Shown here piece after piece: positions 1 through 6,805 of a stretch of 11,339 bases of DNA. The DNA is from an uncultured Acidaminococcus sp. (GTDB taxonomy: Bacteria; Bacillota_C; Negativicutes; Acidaminococcales; Acidaminococcaceae). Within the stretch, counting starts at the first letter, position 1, and each line of letters starts with the position of its first letter. The notes under the pieces were generated by a model that saw only the letters and a list, made by a program, of their open reading frames with translations, had not been told where the DNA came from and ran no database searches. The translations under genes were made by a program, and so were the position numbers. The stretch lies in contig OMUE01000220.1 in the NCBI GenBank assembly GCA_900314165.1, positions 1 through 11,339 on the forward strand, written 5' to 3'.

Positions 1-1
1 T

Positions 2-763
2 GAGGTGGGTCATTTTTTTCCGGCCCTTTGGGTCAATTATAGTCCGGCCTTAACACAAGCCATCTTTGCCATGCACACCTGGCCGGCTGTAGATGCTGGC
101 AGTGTAGGCTTTCGGGCGGGGGCTTTTATGGCTTCTTCCGATGACATCGATTTAAAAATTATTGGGAAATCAGGCCATGCTGCTCATCCGGATCAATGTG
201 CTGATCCGATTGTTGCTGCTGCTGCTGTGATTTCCGGCCTGCAGACTATCGTTTCCCGGGAAATAAAGCCGACGGATTCTACTGTCCTGACCATCAGTAT
301 GATCCAGGGAGGGAAGGCTCGGAATGTGATTGCACCGGATGTAACGCTGAGAGGAACTGTGCGGACCATCAGCAATGTCGTACGGGATAAAATGCCTGCC
401 ATGATTCAGAACCTGGCTGGCACTATTGCAAAAGGCTATCATTGTGAAGCAGAAGTCAACTATACAAAAGGAGTAGCTGCTGTTATCAATGAAGAAAAAC
501 TGAACACACTGGCCAAAAAGGCAGCAGCAGAGATTCTGGGTGCAGAAAGGACCGAGGATTTGAAAGAGGTTTCTTTGGGCAGTGAAGATTTTTCTGCCTA
601 CCAACAGGAAGTTCCCGGTATTCTGTTCCGTTTGGGGACAGGAAGTGAAGATCCACAGACGCGGTTGGGGCTTCATAATCCGGCAATTCGGTTTGATGAG
701 AAAGCCCTGCTGTCAGGAGTCAAAGCACTGAGTGCAGTGGCTCTTTCCTATCTGGATGCTTGA
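2..763 (+). CDS. M20-family amidohydrolase (aminoacylase/hippurate-hydrolase type), 5' end outside window
   Basis: This is the C-terminal two-thirds of an M20 metal-dependent amidohydrolase, the group that cleaves N-acyl amino acids or related amides in the cytoplasm. The reading frame is open through the left edge, so the start and the first metal ligands lie outside the window. Visible family marks are FAMHTWP near the start (the HxWP metal-ligand segment), SGHAAHPDQCADPI at the start of the lid/dimerisation domain, GSEDFSAYQQEVPG, and GLHNPAIRFDE near the C-terminus, which carries the last conserved His. Family members are usually about 390 residues and about 253 are visible. A strong hairpin follows the TGA. 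The next gene points towards it, so it is a 3'-terminal or single gene. Substrate is not predictable. Family assignment is firm; the aminoacylase/hippuricase label is inference. Confidence 0.9.
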   Translation, partial: EVGHFFPALWVNYSPALTQAIFAMHTWPAVDAGSVGFRAGAFMASSDDIDLKIIGKSGHAAHPDQCADPIVAAAAVISGLQTIVSREIKPTDSTVLTISMIQGGKARNVIAPDVTLRGTVRTISNVVRDKMPAMIQNLAGTIAKGYHCEAEVNYTKGVAAVINEEKLNTLAKKAAAEILGAERTEDLKEVSLGSEDFSAYQQEVPGILFRLGTGSEDPQTRLGLHNPAIRFDEKALLSGVKALSAVALSYLDA

Positions 764-791
764 CATATTTCCAATTTAATTACTAAATTTC

Positions 792-845
792 ACAAGCCCC
801 ACAGAACAGCTTTTATCAGCTTGTTTTGTGGGGCTTGTATTTTGG
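792..845 (+). terminator. Hairpin terminator between convergent genes
   Basis: A 17-nt arm at 792-808 pairs with 822-838 with a single G-U wobble (core ACAAGCCCCACA / TGTGGGGCTTGT) around a 13-nt loop, followed by TATTTT. It lies 28 bases after the M20 stop codon and 37 bases before the end of the convergent GntR gene. The T-run is on the plus strand, so it best serves the M20 gene. On the minus strand the tail is poorer, and it may only partly stop the GntR transcript. Confidence 0.85.
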
Positions 846-874
846 GACGGGCAGCCAACTTGTTCTGGGCCAAA

Positions 875-1579
875 TTATTTTTCCTGGTATTGGACTCTGT
901 ATTTCCATTCTTCTGTTAAAACATAAAAACGAACAAATTCCAGGAGTCTGCCTTTTTCTCTATAGGTTTTTCTATTGATGAGCATTACCGCTGTATGGGG
1001 AGGGACTCTTAAGAGTTCAGCTATCTTTTGAGGTACAGGAACGGCCTGCAGTTCATCTTCTGTACGGACGATAGGAATATGGTATTGATCATAAATGGCC
1101 AGGAGCGAGGAAAAATTCCCTTCTTTTTTGATGAGAGCGCTCTCCATTCCAAAGATAAAGTGATGGAGATAATAGAGAGGTTTATCTTTGAAATACCGGA
1201 TGCGCTGAACACTTACTGCCGGAGTTCCGGCAGGGATTCCCACGGCTTTTGCAATGTCTTTTGGTAAAGGTAGATCCTGCACAGAGAGTGTTTTACAGTA
1301 AAGATATTGATTATTTTCTTCGAAATCCTGTTCGAACCCTCCAAGGTTCAAATGGGGCCATTCTCTTCGGCCTGCAATGAATGTACCTTTGCCCGGGCGC
1401 CGCAAAATGAAGCCTTCCTGCTGCAGATAATCCAGTGCCTGACGTACTGGAGCCTTACTGGAATTGTACTGCAGAGCTAATTCAGCTTCTGTGGGAAGCT
1501 GGGCCCCTTCCTCATAAAAATGAGTTTTGATCTTATGCAGTAATTCATTATAGATTTTTTCATGCAATGATTCTGTCAT
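875..1579 (-). CDS. GntR-family transcriptional regulator, HutC/FarR subfamily (UTRA domain)
   Basis: A 234-residue one-component regulator. Residues about 5-70 form the GntR winged helix-turn-helix: LHEKIYNELLHKI, then LPTEAELALQYNSSKAPVRQALDYLQQEGFI and the wing RRPGKGTFIAG. Residues about 90-230 match a UTRA effector-binding domain (VQRIRYFKDKPLYYLHHFI; the late INRKTYREKGRLLEFVRFYV). Length is typical for HutC-type members, which usually repress sugar, amino-acid or histidine-type catabolic genes and are released by a pathway metabolite. The start ATG is preceded by only a weak purine stretch (AGAGA). The gene converges on the M20 gene and is separated from the divergent control region by the broken hydrolase gene. 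It is a candidate regulator of the M20 gene or the TRAP operon, but no direct link can be seen. Effector unknown. Confidence 0.9.
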   Translation of the reverse strand: MTESLHEKIYNELLHKIKTHFYEEGAQLPTEAELALQYNSSKAPVRQALDYLQQEGFILRRPGKGTFIAGRREWPHLNLGGFEQDFEENNQYLYCKTLSVQDLPLPKDIAKAVGIPAGTPAVSVQRIRYFKDKPLYYLHHFIFGMESALIKKEGNFSSLLAIYDQYHIPIVRTEDELQAVPVPQKIAELLRVPPHTAVMLINRKTYREKGRLLEFVRFYVLTEEWKYRVQYQEK

Positions 1580-1623
1580 AATGGGTCTCTCTTATCTTTT
1601 TCTTTTAAGGATACCAGTTACTG

Positions 1624-1629
1624 ATTATA
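1624..1629 (-). promoter_or_regulatory. Possible -10 element for the GntR gene
   Basis: On the minus strand this reads TATAAT, 44 bases upstream of the GntR start codon. No good -35 hexamer sits 16-18 bases further upstream, so the promoter call rests on the -10 alone. Confidence 0.3.
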
Positions 1630-1694
1630 AATTCAAATCTTTCCTGGAGCTTTTTTCTAGTGGTAATTTTATGGGAACTAGCTGTGACTTTTGC

Positions 1695-1719
1695 TGTCAT
1701 AAGTAATTTACTACTGACA
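1695..1719. promoter_or_regulatory. 25-bp imperfect palindrome upstream of the GntR gene, candidate operator
   Basis: Outer arms TGTCA (1695-1699) and TGACA (1715-1719) flank a perfect inner palindrome AGTAA-T-TTACT (1702-1712). All arms share one centre at 1707, and only two base pairs mismatch. It lies 115 bases upstream of the GntR start and just before the terminator of the hydrolase remnant. Symmetric sites of this size suit a dimeric winged-helix repressor, so GntR autoregulation is an inference. The motif differs from the repeated motif at 2752-2912. Confidence 0.4.
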
Positions 1720-1740
1720 TAAAAATATATTGGCCCATAC

Positions 1741-1795
1741 AAAAAGACTGTGAAAGAAACGCAGATGAACAGAAGCGATATCTTCCACAGCCTTT
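1741..1795 (-). terminator. Terminator downstream of the alpha/beta-hydrolase gene
   Basis: On the minus strand a 14-bp stem (arms 1795-1782 and 1756-1743, two G-U wobbles, core GGCTGTGGAAG / CTTTCACAGTC) with a loop of about 25 nt is followed by a T-run, seen as A's at 1741-1745 on the plus strand. It lies 55 bases beyond the hydrolase stop codon and upstream of the GntR gene. It should separate the two minus-strand transcripts. Confidence 0.6.
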
Positions 1796-1849
1796 CTTGT
1801 AGGACCCAGTACCCGAAATGTTAGGCTTTTTTAGATTGAAAGCTAAATC

Positions 1850-2652
1850 TCATTTCCGTAGCCTTTTTATGAAGCTGATAACACACTGATTGAACCGTTC
1901 CGGTTTTTCCCAGAACAGCATATGGCTGCAGTCCTCAAAGATTACGGTTTGGGCACCGGGGATGTGTTCCCCGACCCAGGCACTTCCGTGTACATCGAAG
2001 ACCTTGCTTTCCCGGGCGCAGCAGACCAGGGTGGGGATGTTGATATGCGGCAGGAAATCCCGCCAGTCCAGGTTGGTGTGGTCCCGCATGATTTCAATCC
2101 GCACATAGGGAGGGCATTTGCAGATTTCATCCACCAGCATATTGCGGTCTTCTGCTGATGGTGCGTGTTTCAGACAGGCACTGACAAGTCCTTCGGCGGC
2201 GCCCCGTGGATCGCTTTTGGCCGCAAAACAGGTTTCCATGAAGGTTTCTACATCGAAACAGGCTTTCTGTCCCCAGGGCCAATCGGGTTTCACATATTGG
2301 GCAGGGGACTGATCCACGCAGATGAGGCTGTCAATCCGGTAGTTCCCAAACAATTCGATATAGCTCCAGAGGATGGAAGCCCCCATGGACCAGCCCAATA
2401 CCGTAACATTTTTTAAGTCCAGAGTATCCAGCAGGTTCTTTACGTCCATGGCATACCGGGAAATGCGATGGCTGTGGAGCACTTTTCCGATTCCCCATGG
2501 CCCCGCATATCCATCAGGACAACCTGGAAATGACGGGCAAGTTCGTCCACATTGTATTTCCAGAATTTGGTGGAACAGGTCCATCCGGGCAGCATGAATA
2601 AGGGTTTTCCTTCTCCATGGATTTTGTAGTAATTGGTTGTAATGAATGACAT
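1850..2652 (-). pseudogene. Alpha/beta-hydrolase fold protein, broken by a one-base frameshift
   Basis: Two overlapping minus-strand frames together give one typical alpha/beta hydrolase. The first frame starts at 2652 behind an AGGAGG site 7 bases upstream and encodes residues 1-56, including the oxyanion-hole segment LFMLPGWTCSTKFW and LMDMRGHGESEK. The homology then jumps frame at the A4 run at 2483-2486 and continues VLHSHRISRYAMD..., with nucleophile elbow GWSMG (Ser about 89) and C-terminal CSHMLFWEKPERF (His about 244). Restoring one A gives exactly 268 codons (267 aa), a normal family length. Without it the first frame stops about 13 codons after the shift. So it is either a recent pseudogene, a sequencing error in the homopolymer, or less likely a slippage-controlled gene. 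In-frame sequence upstream of 2500 in the second frame is not homologous and is not coding. Substrate unknown. Confidence 0.8.
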
Positions 2653-2751
2653 GGTCCTGCCTCCTGTAAAATAAAATTAGAAGATTCTGAAATAAATGCA
2701 GCACAGGGGAAGACTGCTGAAAATCGTGAGGGAATTGGTAGGAAAACGAAT

Positions 2752-2767
2752 ACAAGTTTTTTCTTGT
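2752..2767. promoter_or_regulatory. Candidate operator copy 1 (ACAAGTTTTTTCTTGT)
   Basis: Inverted repeat ACAAG-N6-CTTGT, 14 of 16 bases identical to copy 2. It sits about 100 bases upstream of the start of the leftward hydrolase gene and its centre is 114 bp from that of copy 2. Confidence 0.45.
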
Positions 2768-2832
2768 GCTGAAACAAACTCAAAAATGGAAAACAAAAAT
2801 AATAGCAGCCAATTGGAAGAGAAAACGATTGA

Positions 2833-2846
2833 ATTTTTCGAAAAAT
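2833..2846. promoter_or_regulatory. Perfect 14-bp palindrome ATTTTTCGAAAAAT
   Basis: A perfect palindrome with a TTCGAA core lies between operator copies 1 and 2 and is unrelated to them in sequence. It may be a second protein-binding site or simply a product of A/T-rich composition. Confidence 0.3.
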
Positions 2847-2859
2847 AGACCAAACAAAC

Positions 2860-2887
2860 ATAAAAACAAGTTTTAACTTGTTTTTAT
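2860..2887. promoter_or_regulatory. Candidate operator copy 2 within a 13+13-bp inverted repeat
   Basis: Arms 2860-2872 (ATAAAAACAAGTT) and 2875-2887 (AACTTGTTTTTAT) are exact reverse complements around a 2-base centre. The inner 16 bases at 2866-2881, ACAAGTTTTAACTTGT, are the best copy of the repeated motif. A 2-nt loop is too short for a good RNA hairpin, so a dimer-binding operator is the likelier role. It lies 22 bases upstream of the proposed -35 of the rightward operon. Confidence 0.6.
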
Positions 2888-2896
2888 ACTGAAATT

Positions 2897-2912
2897 ACTT
2901 GTTTTTCCTTGT
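2897..2912. promoter_or_regulatory. Candidate operator copy 3, degenerate (ACTTGTTTTTCCTTGT)
   Basis: Thirteen of 16 bases match copy 1. The left half-site has lost its symmetry. Its right end overlaps the proposed -35 element, and its centre is 31 bp (about three helical turns) from that of copy 2, so occupancy here would block the promoter. Confidence 0.4.
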
Positions 2913-2936
2913 AGTAAATCCATGTTACATTATACT
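2909..2936 (+). promoter_or_regulatory. Probable promoter of the DUF6282-TRAP operon
   Basis: A -35-like TTGTAG (2909-2914) and a -10 TATACT (2931-2936) are 16 bases apart, with a start expected near 2943 and a leader of about 70 bases. The -35 matches consensus only in its first three bases, which suits a regulated promoter. Confidence 0.45.
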
Positions 2937-3012
2937 TGGACAAAGCGAAACGGACCGGTCCCCCATGAGCTTTGATGACCAGAGATGAGTCAAAAATTGT
3001 GGGAGATAGAGT

Positions 3013-3882
3013 ATGGACAAGAAAAATTTGCTTCAAACGGCAATGGAATTGCAAAGGGGTGCCTATGATTTACATGTACATTCTTTACCATCGGTATTCC
3101 CGAGAAAATTGGATGGTGTGGAGCTGATCCGAGCCGGAGAACAATACGGTATGGCAGGGATCCTCTTAAAAAGTCATTATGAACCGACGGCATTACGGGC
3201 CATGCTGATCAATAAATACTGCCATTGCCAATGTAAAGCATATGGAGGCTTGGTCTTGAACTGGCCTGTAGGAGGGCTGAACCCTTATGCTGTATATGAG
3301 GCTGTCCGAGCGGGGGCAAAAATCATCTGGATGCCTACCCGGGATGCAAGAAACAGTCTGAATTTTGGAAATATGGACGGAGACTTTTTCAATAGACCAG
3401 GTATCAGTATCCTAGACGAAAACGGTCGGATAAAAAACGTAGTTTATGACATCATGGATATCATCAAAGAAAGGGGTGGATGTCTGGCAACCGGCCATAT
3501 CAGTCCGGAGGAATCCATTGTATTGTGTAAAGAAGGGCGTGCCCGAGGAGTCCCGATGATATTAACCCATCCTGAATTCCAGAGAACGAAGATTTCAGGA
3601 GAGATACAGAAAGAGCTTGCGGAGCAAGGCGTCTTTATTGAAAAAAATTGGTTAAATCTTGTAACGGGGTCCGTGACGGCTGAAGAAATGGCTGCCAATA
3701 TCCGTTCTGCAGGCGTGGAGCATGTGTATTTGGCAACGGATCGAGGGCAGCAAACGGGTCCTTCTCCCGTAGAAGAATACAGGAACTTTATCATGGCGAT
3801 GTTGGAACAAGGTTTTACAGAGAAGGAACTTTTCGTCATGACGCATCAGGTTCCTGCACAGATCATCCATCTATCTGCATGA
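3013..3882 (+). CDS. DUF6282-family metal-dependent hydrolase (amidohydrolase-like)
   Basis: A 289-residue protein with the pattern of the DUF6282 family, a TIM-barrel-type putative metal hydrolase group with no assigned reaction. Likely metal ligands are visible in order along the barrel: YDLHVHS (His21, His23), LLKSHYEPT (His55), TGHISPEE (His162), ILTHPEF (His186) and LATDRG (Asp243). No signal peptide or membrane segment is present, so it should be cytoplasmic. GGGAG lies 8 bases upstream of the ATG. It is the first gene of the operon, 22 bases before the TRAP binding-protein gene, so its substrate is probably what the transporter imports or a derivative of it. The family call is from the HxH start and the spacing of later His/Asp motifs; the reaction (amide, lactone or cyclic substrate hydrolysis) is unknown. 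Confidence 0.8.
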   Translation: MDKKNLLQTAMELQRGAYDLHVHSLPSVFPRKLDGVELIRAGEQYGMAGILLKSHYEPTALRAMLINKYCHCQCKAYGGLVLNWPVGGLNPYAVYEAVRAGAKIIWMPTRDARNSLNFGNMDGDFFNRPGISILDENGRIKNVVYDIMDIIKERGGCLATGHISPEESIVLCKEGRARGVPMILTHPEFQRTKISGEIQKELAEQGVFIEKNWLNLVTGSVTAEEMAANIRSAGVEHVYLATDRGQQTGPSPVEEYRNFIMAMLEQGFTEKELFVMTHQVPAQIIHLSA

Positions 3883-3904
3883 AGATTAGGGGGAGTGTTA
3901 AATC

Positions 3905-4930
3905 ATGAAAACCAAAAAAGTCCTATTGGGGCTGCTTATGGCAGCACTGGTGGTGAGTGTATCCGGATGCGGATTGTTTTCATCTGGAAAGAAAAAGGAT
4001 GGGCCGATAACCATCGGAATTGGATATACCACTGCATCGAATCCAGATGATCCTTATCATGTAACCGCACTCACTTTTAAAAATTATGTAGAGAAGCATA
4101 CAAATGGACGGATTACGGTCCATGAATACCCTAGCAGTCAATTGGGCAGTGAACCGGAAATGTGGGAAGGGATGCAAATCGGAACTTGTGATGCTGCTGT
4201 TTTAACAAATGCTTACGTAGCTTCCTATGTCCGCGCAAATGGGGCGTTGGACCTGCCTTTCATTTTCAAAAATGTAAAGCAAGCTAGAGATATTTTAGAT
4301 GGCGAATTCGGACAGGAATTGATGGATAATATGAAAGAAACGGGTGTTACCTGCCTTGCTTATTCAGAAGGCGGATTCCGCCAGTTATGTACTCGGGACA
4401 AGGCAATCCGGAAACCTGAAGATCTGGTCGGCTTAAAAATCCGCTGCATGGAAACCAAGACGTATCTGTCCGCTTATCATTCTTTGGGGGTCAATGCAAC
4501 ACCTATGGCTTGGGGAGAACTTCTGACGGCTTTGCAGCAGGGCGCGGTAGATGGCTGTGATGCGCCTCTCAGTGTGTTGTATACGAACGGATTCCCTGAT
4601 ATCTGCAAATATATCGATAATGTGAACCTGTTTTATTCCCCTCTTCCGGTCTGTATCTCTACAAAAGTTTATAACAGCTTAACTCCGGAAGATCAGAAGA
4701 TTTTGAAAGAGGCTGCGGTCGAAGCGGCAAAAGCAGCTCGGAAAAATAATGATGATTCTGCAGCCCGTATGGAAAAAGATTTGAGCAACAAAGGAATGAC
4801 CATCATTCCAGAAAAAGAAGTTGACAGCGAAGGCTTCAGGCAGGTCGCAAAGGCTTGTTATGAAGAAATGGAATCTTATATCGGCAGCAAGTGGGTGCAG
4901 AAGCTGCAAAAAGAAGTAGGCCTTCTGTAA
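3905..4930 (+). CDS. dctP: TRAP transporter substrate-binding lipoprotein (DctP family)
   Basis: A 341-residue extracytoplasmic solute receptor. The N-terminus is a lipoprotein signal peptide (KTKK, a hydrophobic stretch, lipobox VSGC with lipidated Cys22), so it is membrane-anchored, as expected in a Gram-positive-lineage cell. Family marks include VHEYPSSQLGSEPEMWEGMQ, ALDLPFIF, and the core LVGLKIRCMET with Arg180, the residue that in characterised DctP proteins salt-bridges the substrate carboxylate. NATPMAWGELLTALQQGAVDGCDAP follows. This predicts a carboxylate ligand without identifying it. A G-rich ribosome site (GGGGGAG) lies about 10 bases before the ATG. The stop is 23 bases before the dctQ start. 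Confidence 0.95.
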   Translation: MKTKKVLLGLLMAALVVSVSGCGLFSSGKKKDGPITIGIGYTTASNPDDPYHVTALTFKNYVEKHTNGRITVHEYPSSQLGSEPEMWEGMQIGTCDAAVLTNAYVASYVRANGALDLPFIFKNVKQARDILDGEFGQELMDNMKETGVTCLAYSEGGFRQLCTRDKAIRKPEDLVGLKIRCMETKTYLSAYHSLGVNATPMAWGELLTALQQGAVDGCDAPLSVLYTNGFPDICKYIDNVNLFYSPLPVCISTKVYNSLTPEDQKILKEAAVEAAKAARKNNDDSAARMEKDLSNKGMTIIPEKEVDSEGFRQVAKACYEEMESYIGSKWVQKLQKEVGLL

Positions 4931-4953
4931 GTTTTATGGAAGGGGAGAGCACA

Positions 4954-5430
4954 ATGGAAAATTTGGTAAAAGTATCAGATCGGATCAACAAAATCGTAAG
5001 CTATGTGGGTGCTGTTTGTTTCGTTGTACTTATCTTTGCCTGCGTCTTGCAGGTATTCTGCAGATTTATCTTGAATCATTCTCTGTCTTGGACAGAAGAA
5101 CTGGCACGGTATGCTTTTATTTGGATGCATATGATAGGGGCATCTTTGCTTATTGGAGATGGAGGCCATGCAACGGTAACGGCTATTCTGGATCTGCTGC
5201 ATGGAGGGCTGCGGAAGAGCGCCGACCTGTTCATTGAAGCAGTGATCCTCATTGATGGAGTACTCATGACCTATGCCGGTACGTACCTTTCTTATGCTTC
5301 TCGAACCAATTTGAGCACAGCCATGTCGGTTCCTATGTGGTGTATCAACTCATCAGTAGCTGTTGGAGGTATCCTTTTGATCATCCAGGCTTTGGTGAAG
5401 ATGCTTGTGCTCTGGAATGACAACAAGTAA
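4954..5430 (+). CDS. dctQ: TRAP transporter small permease (DctQ family)
   Basis: The 158-residue small membrane subunit that joins DctM to form the sodium-coupled TRAP permease. Four membrane segments are visible at about residues 15-38, 53-67, 90-112 and 128-152. The conserved SWTEELARYAFIW stretch (Trp46, Glu48, Glu49) follows the first. The start is set at the ATG preceded by AGGGGAG 6 bases upstream. A longer in-frame reading from 4891 would overlap the end of dctP, lacks this site and adds 21 non-homologous residues. It lies 20 bases upstream of dctM. Confidence 0.93.
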   Translation: MENLVKVSDRINKIVSYVGAVCFVVLIFACVLQVFCRFILNHSLSWTEELARYAFIWMHMIGASLLIGDGGHATVTAILDLLHGGLRKSADLFIEAVILIDGVLMTYAGTYLSYASRTNLSTAMSVPMWCINSSVAVGGILLIIQALVKMLVLWNDNK

Positions 5431-5450
5431 CAGAGAAGGGGAGATTGAAT

Positions 5451-6740
5451 ATGAGTATAGTATTTCTTGTCCTTTTTGGACTGATGCTGATCGGTGTCCC
5501 TGTTGCCTTCGCTATTATGAGTTCCGGAGTTGCCTATCTGGCAATCACAGATACGAATGTAGCAGTTTTGGCACAGCGTATGGTCTATGGCATGAATTCT
5601 TTTACTTTGCTTGCAGTACCTCTATTTATCCTCGTGGGCAATCTAATGGATTTCGGCGGGATTTCTAAACGTTTGACAGACTGGGCGAAAAGCCTGCTTG
5701 GCTGGCTGCCTGGTGGATTGGGTGTGGTGACAGTATTCAGCTGTGCGATTTTTGCGGCTTTGACAGGTTCTGGACCTGCGACAGTAGCTGCCATTGGATC
5801 CATCATGCTGCCTGCTATGACCAAGGCTGGCTACTCGAAAGAAACCAGCGCCGGATTAGTTGCTTCAGCCGGGGCATTAGGGCCGATTATTCCTCCTTCC
5901 ATTCCCATGATCGTCTATGGGGTAACTATGAACCTGTCTATTCCTGCGATGTTCGTGGCTGGAATCATTCCCGGACTGGTGATTGCGGGAGCGCTTTCTA
6001 TCGTAAATGTCATTTTTGCATACAGGAATCCAGAGGTGTTGAAATATGCCGGAACTATAAAGTTTGATGGGACTTACTGTTTGAAAATGTTCTGGAAAGC
6101 ATTAGGTGCGTTGGGACTTCCTGTTTTGATCTTAGGCGGTATCTATGGAGGGATTTTTACTCCGACTGAATCTGCGGCTATCGGGATTGTCTATGCACTG
6201 ATTCTAGGATTTGCGTTGGGAGAGTTAAAAGTCAAGGATCTTCCTAAAATTCTCATTTCTTCTCTAAAGACTTCTACGATGGTGAATTTCATCATTGCAG
6301 CAGCGTCCCTGTTTTCCTGGGTCGTTTCCAAGAGTCAGATCGGCGTAACGATTTCTCAAGCATTTATTTCAATGGTTGCAGGAAGTCGCACCATTTATTT
6401 GTTGGCACTGGTCGTAATTCTGTTGATTGTTGGCTGTTTGATGGATAATATTGCGGCGACGCTTATCCTGGCGCCTATTATGATTCCTGTCGGCATCAAA
6501 CTAGGATGCAGCCCTCTTCATCTTGGCATATTGTTCTGTATTTGTTTGGTCGTAGGTTTTGTAACACCACCGTTTGGCTATAACCTATTTACCGCCATTT
6601 CGATTTCTGGCTTGAACTTTAAACAGATTGTTCGAGGATCGTTACCTTTTTTACTGGTCGAAATCGCCCTCCTGTTTGTGTTTGCCTTTGCTCCTGGAAT
6701 CATTACCTGGCTTCCGGTTCTGATTGGATTTAAAATTTAG
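5451..6740 (+). CDS. dctM: TRAP transporter large permease (DctM family)
   Basis: The 429-residue large, multi-spanning subunit that forms the transport path and couples uptake to an ion gradient. Hydrophobic segments run throughout, consistent with about 12 spans. Family signatures include the AALTGSGPATVAAIGSIMLP region (GSGPAT at 106-111), ALGPIIPPSIPMIVYG (about 142-157), FTPTESAAIG, CLMDNIAATLILAPI and VGFVTPPFGYNLF. ATG 5451 is chosen because AAGGGGAG ends 7 bases upstream; a TTG at 5445 is too close to that site. It is the last operon gene and is followed by a strong hairpin. With a separate dctQ and dctP this is a complete three-part TRAP system. Confidence 0.95.
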   Translation: MSIVFLVLFGLMLIGVPVAFAIMSSGVAYLAITDTNVAVLAQRMVYGMNSFTLLAVPLFILVGNLMDFGGISKRLTDWAKSLLGWLPGGLGVVTVFSCAIFAALTGSGPATVAAIGSIMLPAMTKAGYSKETSAGLVASAGALGPIIPPSIPMIVYGVTMNLSIPAMFVAGIIPGLVIAGALSIVNVIFAYRNPEVLKYAGTIKFDGTYCLKMFWKALGALGLPVLILGGIYGGIFTPTESAAIGIVYALILGFALGELKVKDLPKILISSLKTSTMVNFIIAAASLFSWVVSKSQIGVTISQAFISMVAGSRTIYLLALVVILLIVGCLMDNIAATLILAPIMIPVGIKLGCSPLHLGILFCICLVVGFVTPPFGYNLFTAISISGLNFKQIVRGSLPFLLVEIALLFVFAFAPGIITWLPVLIGFKI

Positions 6741-6759
6741 GGATTACGGAGTAAAATAA

Positions 6760-6803
6760 AGAAAAGCAGCTCTTCCTTGAGAGATGAGCTGCTTTTCTCT
6801 ATA
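6760..6803 (+). terminator. Operon terminator hairpin after dctM
   Basis: A perfect 13-bp stem, AGAAAAGCAGCTC (6760-6772) with GAGCTGCTTTTCT (6786-6798), encloses a 13-nt loop. The T's are inside the 3' arm and the tail is short, so termination may be partial. It lies 19 bases beyond the dctM stop and overlaps the lysR promoter. Confidence 0.75.
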
Positions 6804-6805
6804 AT
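6777..6805 (+). promoter_or_regulatory. Near-consensus promoter of the lysR gene, inside the terminator
   Basis: TTGAGA (6777-6782) and TATAAT (6800-6805) have the ideal 17-base spacing. The -35 lies in the loop of the dctM terminator and the -10 begins 2 bases after its 3' arm. A start near 6812 gives a 40-base leader to the lysR ATG. Confidence 0.7.

Larger units (their letters stand above)
2653..3012. other. Divergent A/T-rich control region, no gene
   Basis: These 360 bases separate the minus-strand hydrolase remnant from the plus-strand DUF6282-TRAP operon. I see no credible coding frame. It holds the AGGAGG site of the hydrolase (around 2660), three copies of a 16-bp motif (2752, 2866, 2897), a perfect 14-bp palindrome (2833-2846), and a plausible promoter for the rightward operon (2909-2936). 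Confidence 0.7.

Noticed and set aside
170..676. Minus-strand open frames opposite the M20 gene
   Set aside because: They are Cys/Ser/Pro-rich, unrelated to known motifs, and fully covered by a conserved gene on the plus strand.
2500..2755. N-terminal extension of the second hydrolase frame up to 2755
   Set aside because: The homologous N-terminus lies in the other frame, with a strong ribosome site at 2652. The extension shows no family similarity and would read through the promoter region.
2860..2887. Reading the 13+13 inverted repeat as an intrinsic terminator
   Set aside because: A two-base loop is sterically poor for an RNA hairpin, no gene ends next to it on either strand, and the stem is A/T-rich.
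5405..5668. 87-codon plus-strand frame at the dctQ-dctM boundary
   Set aside because: It overlaps the conserved start of dctM in another frame and has no ribosome site of its own.
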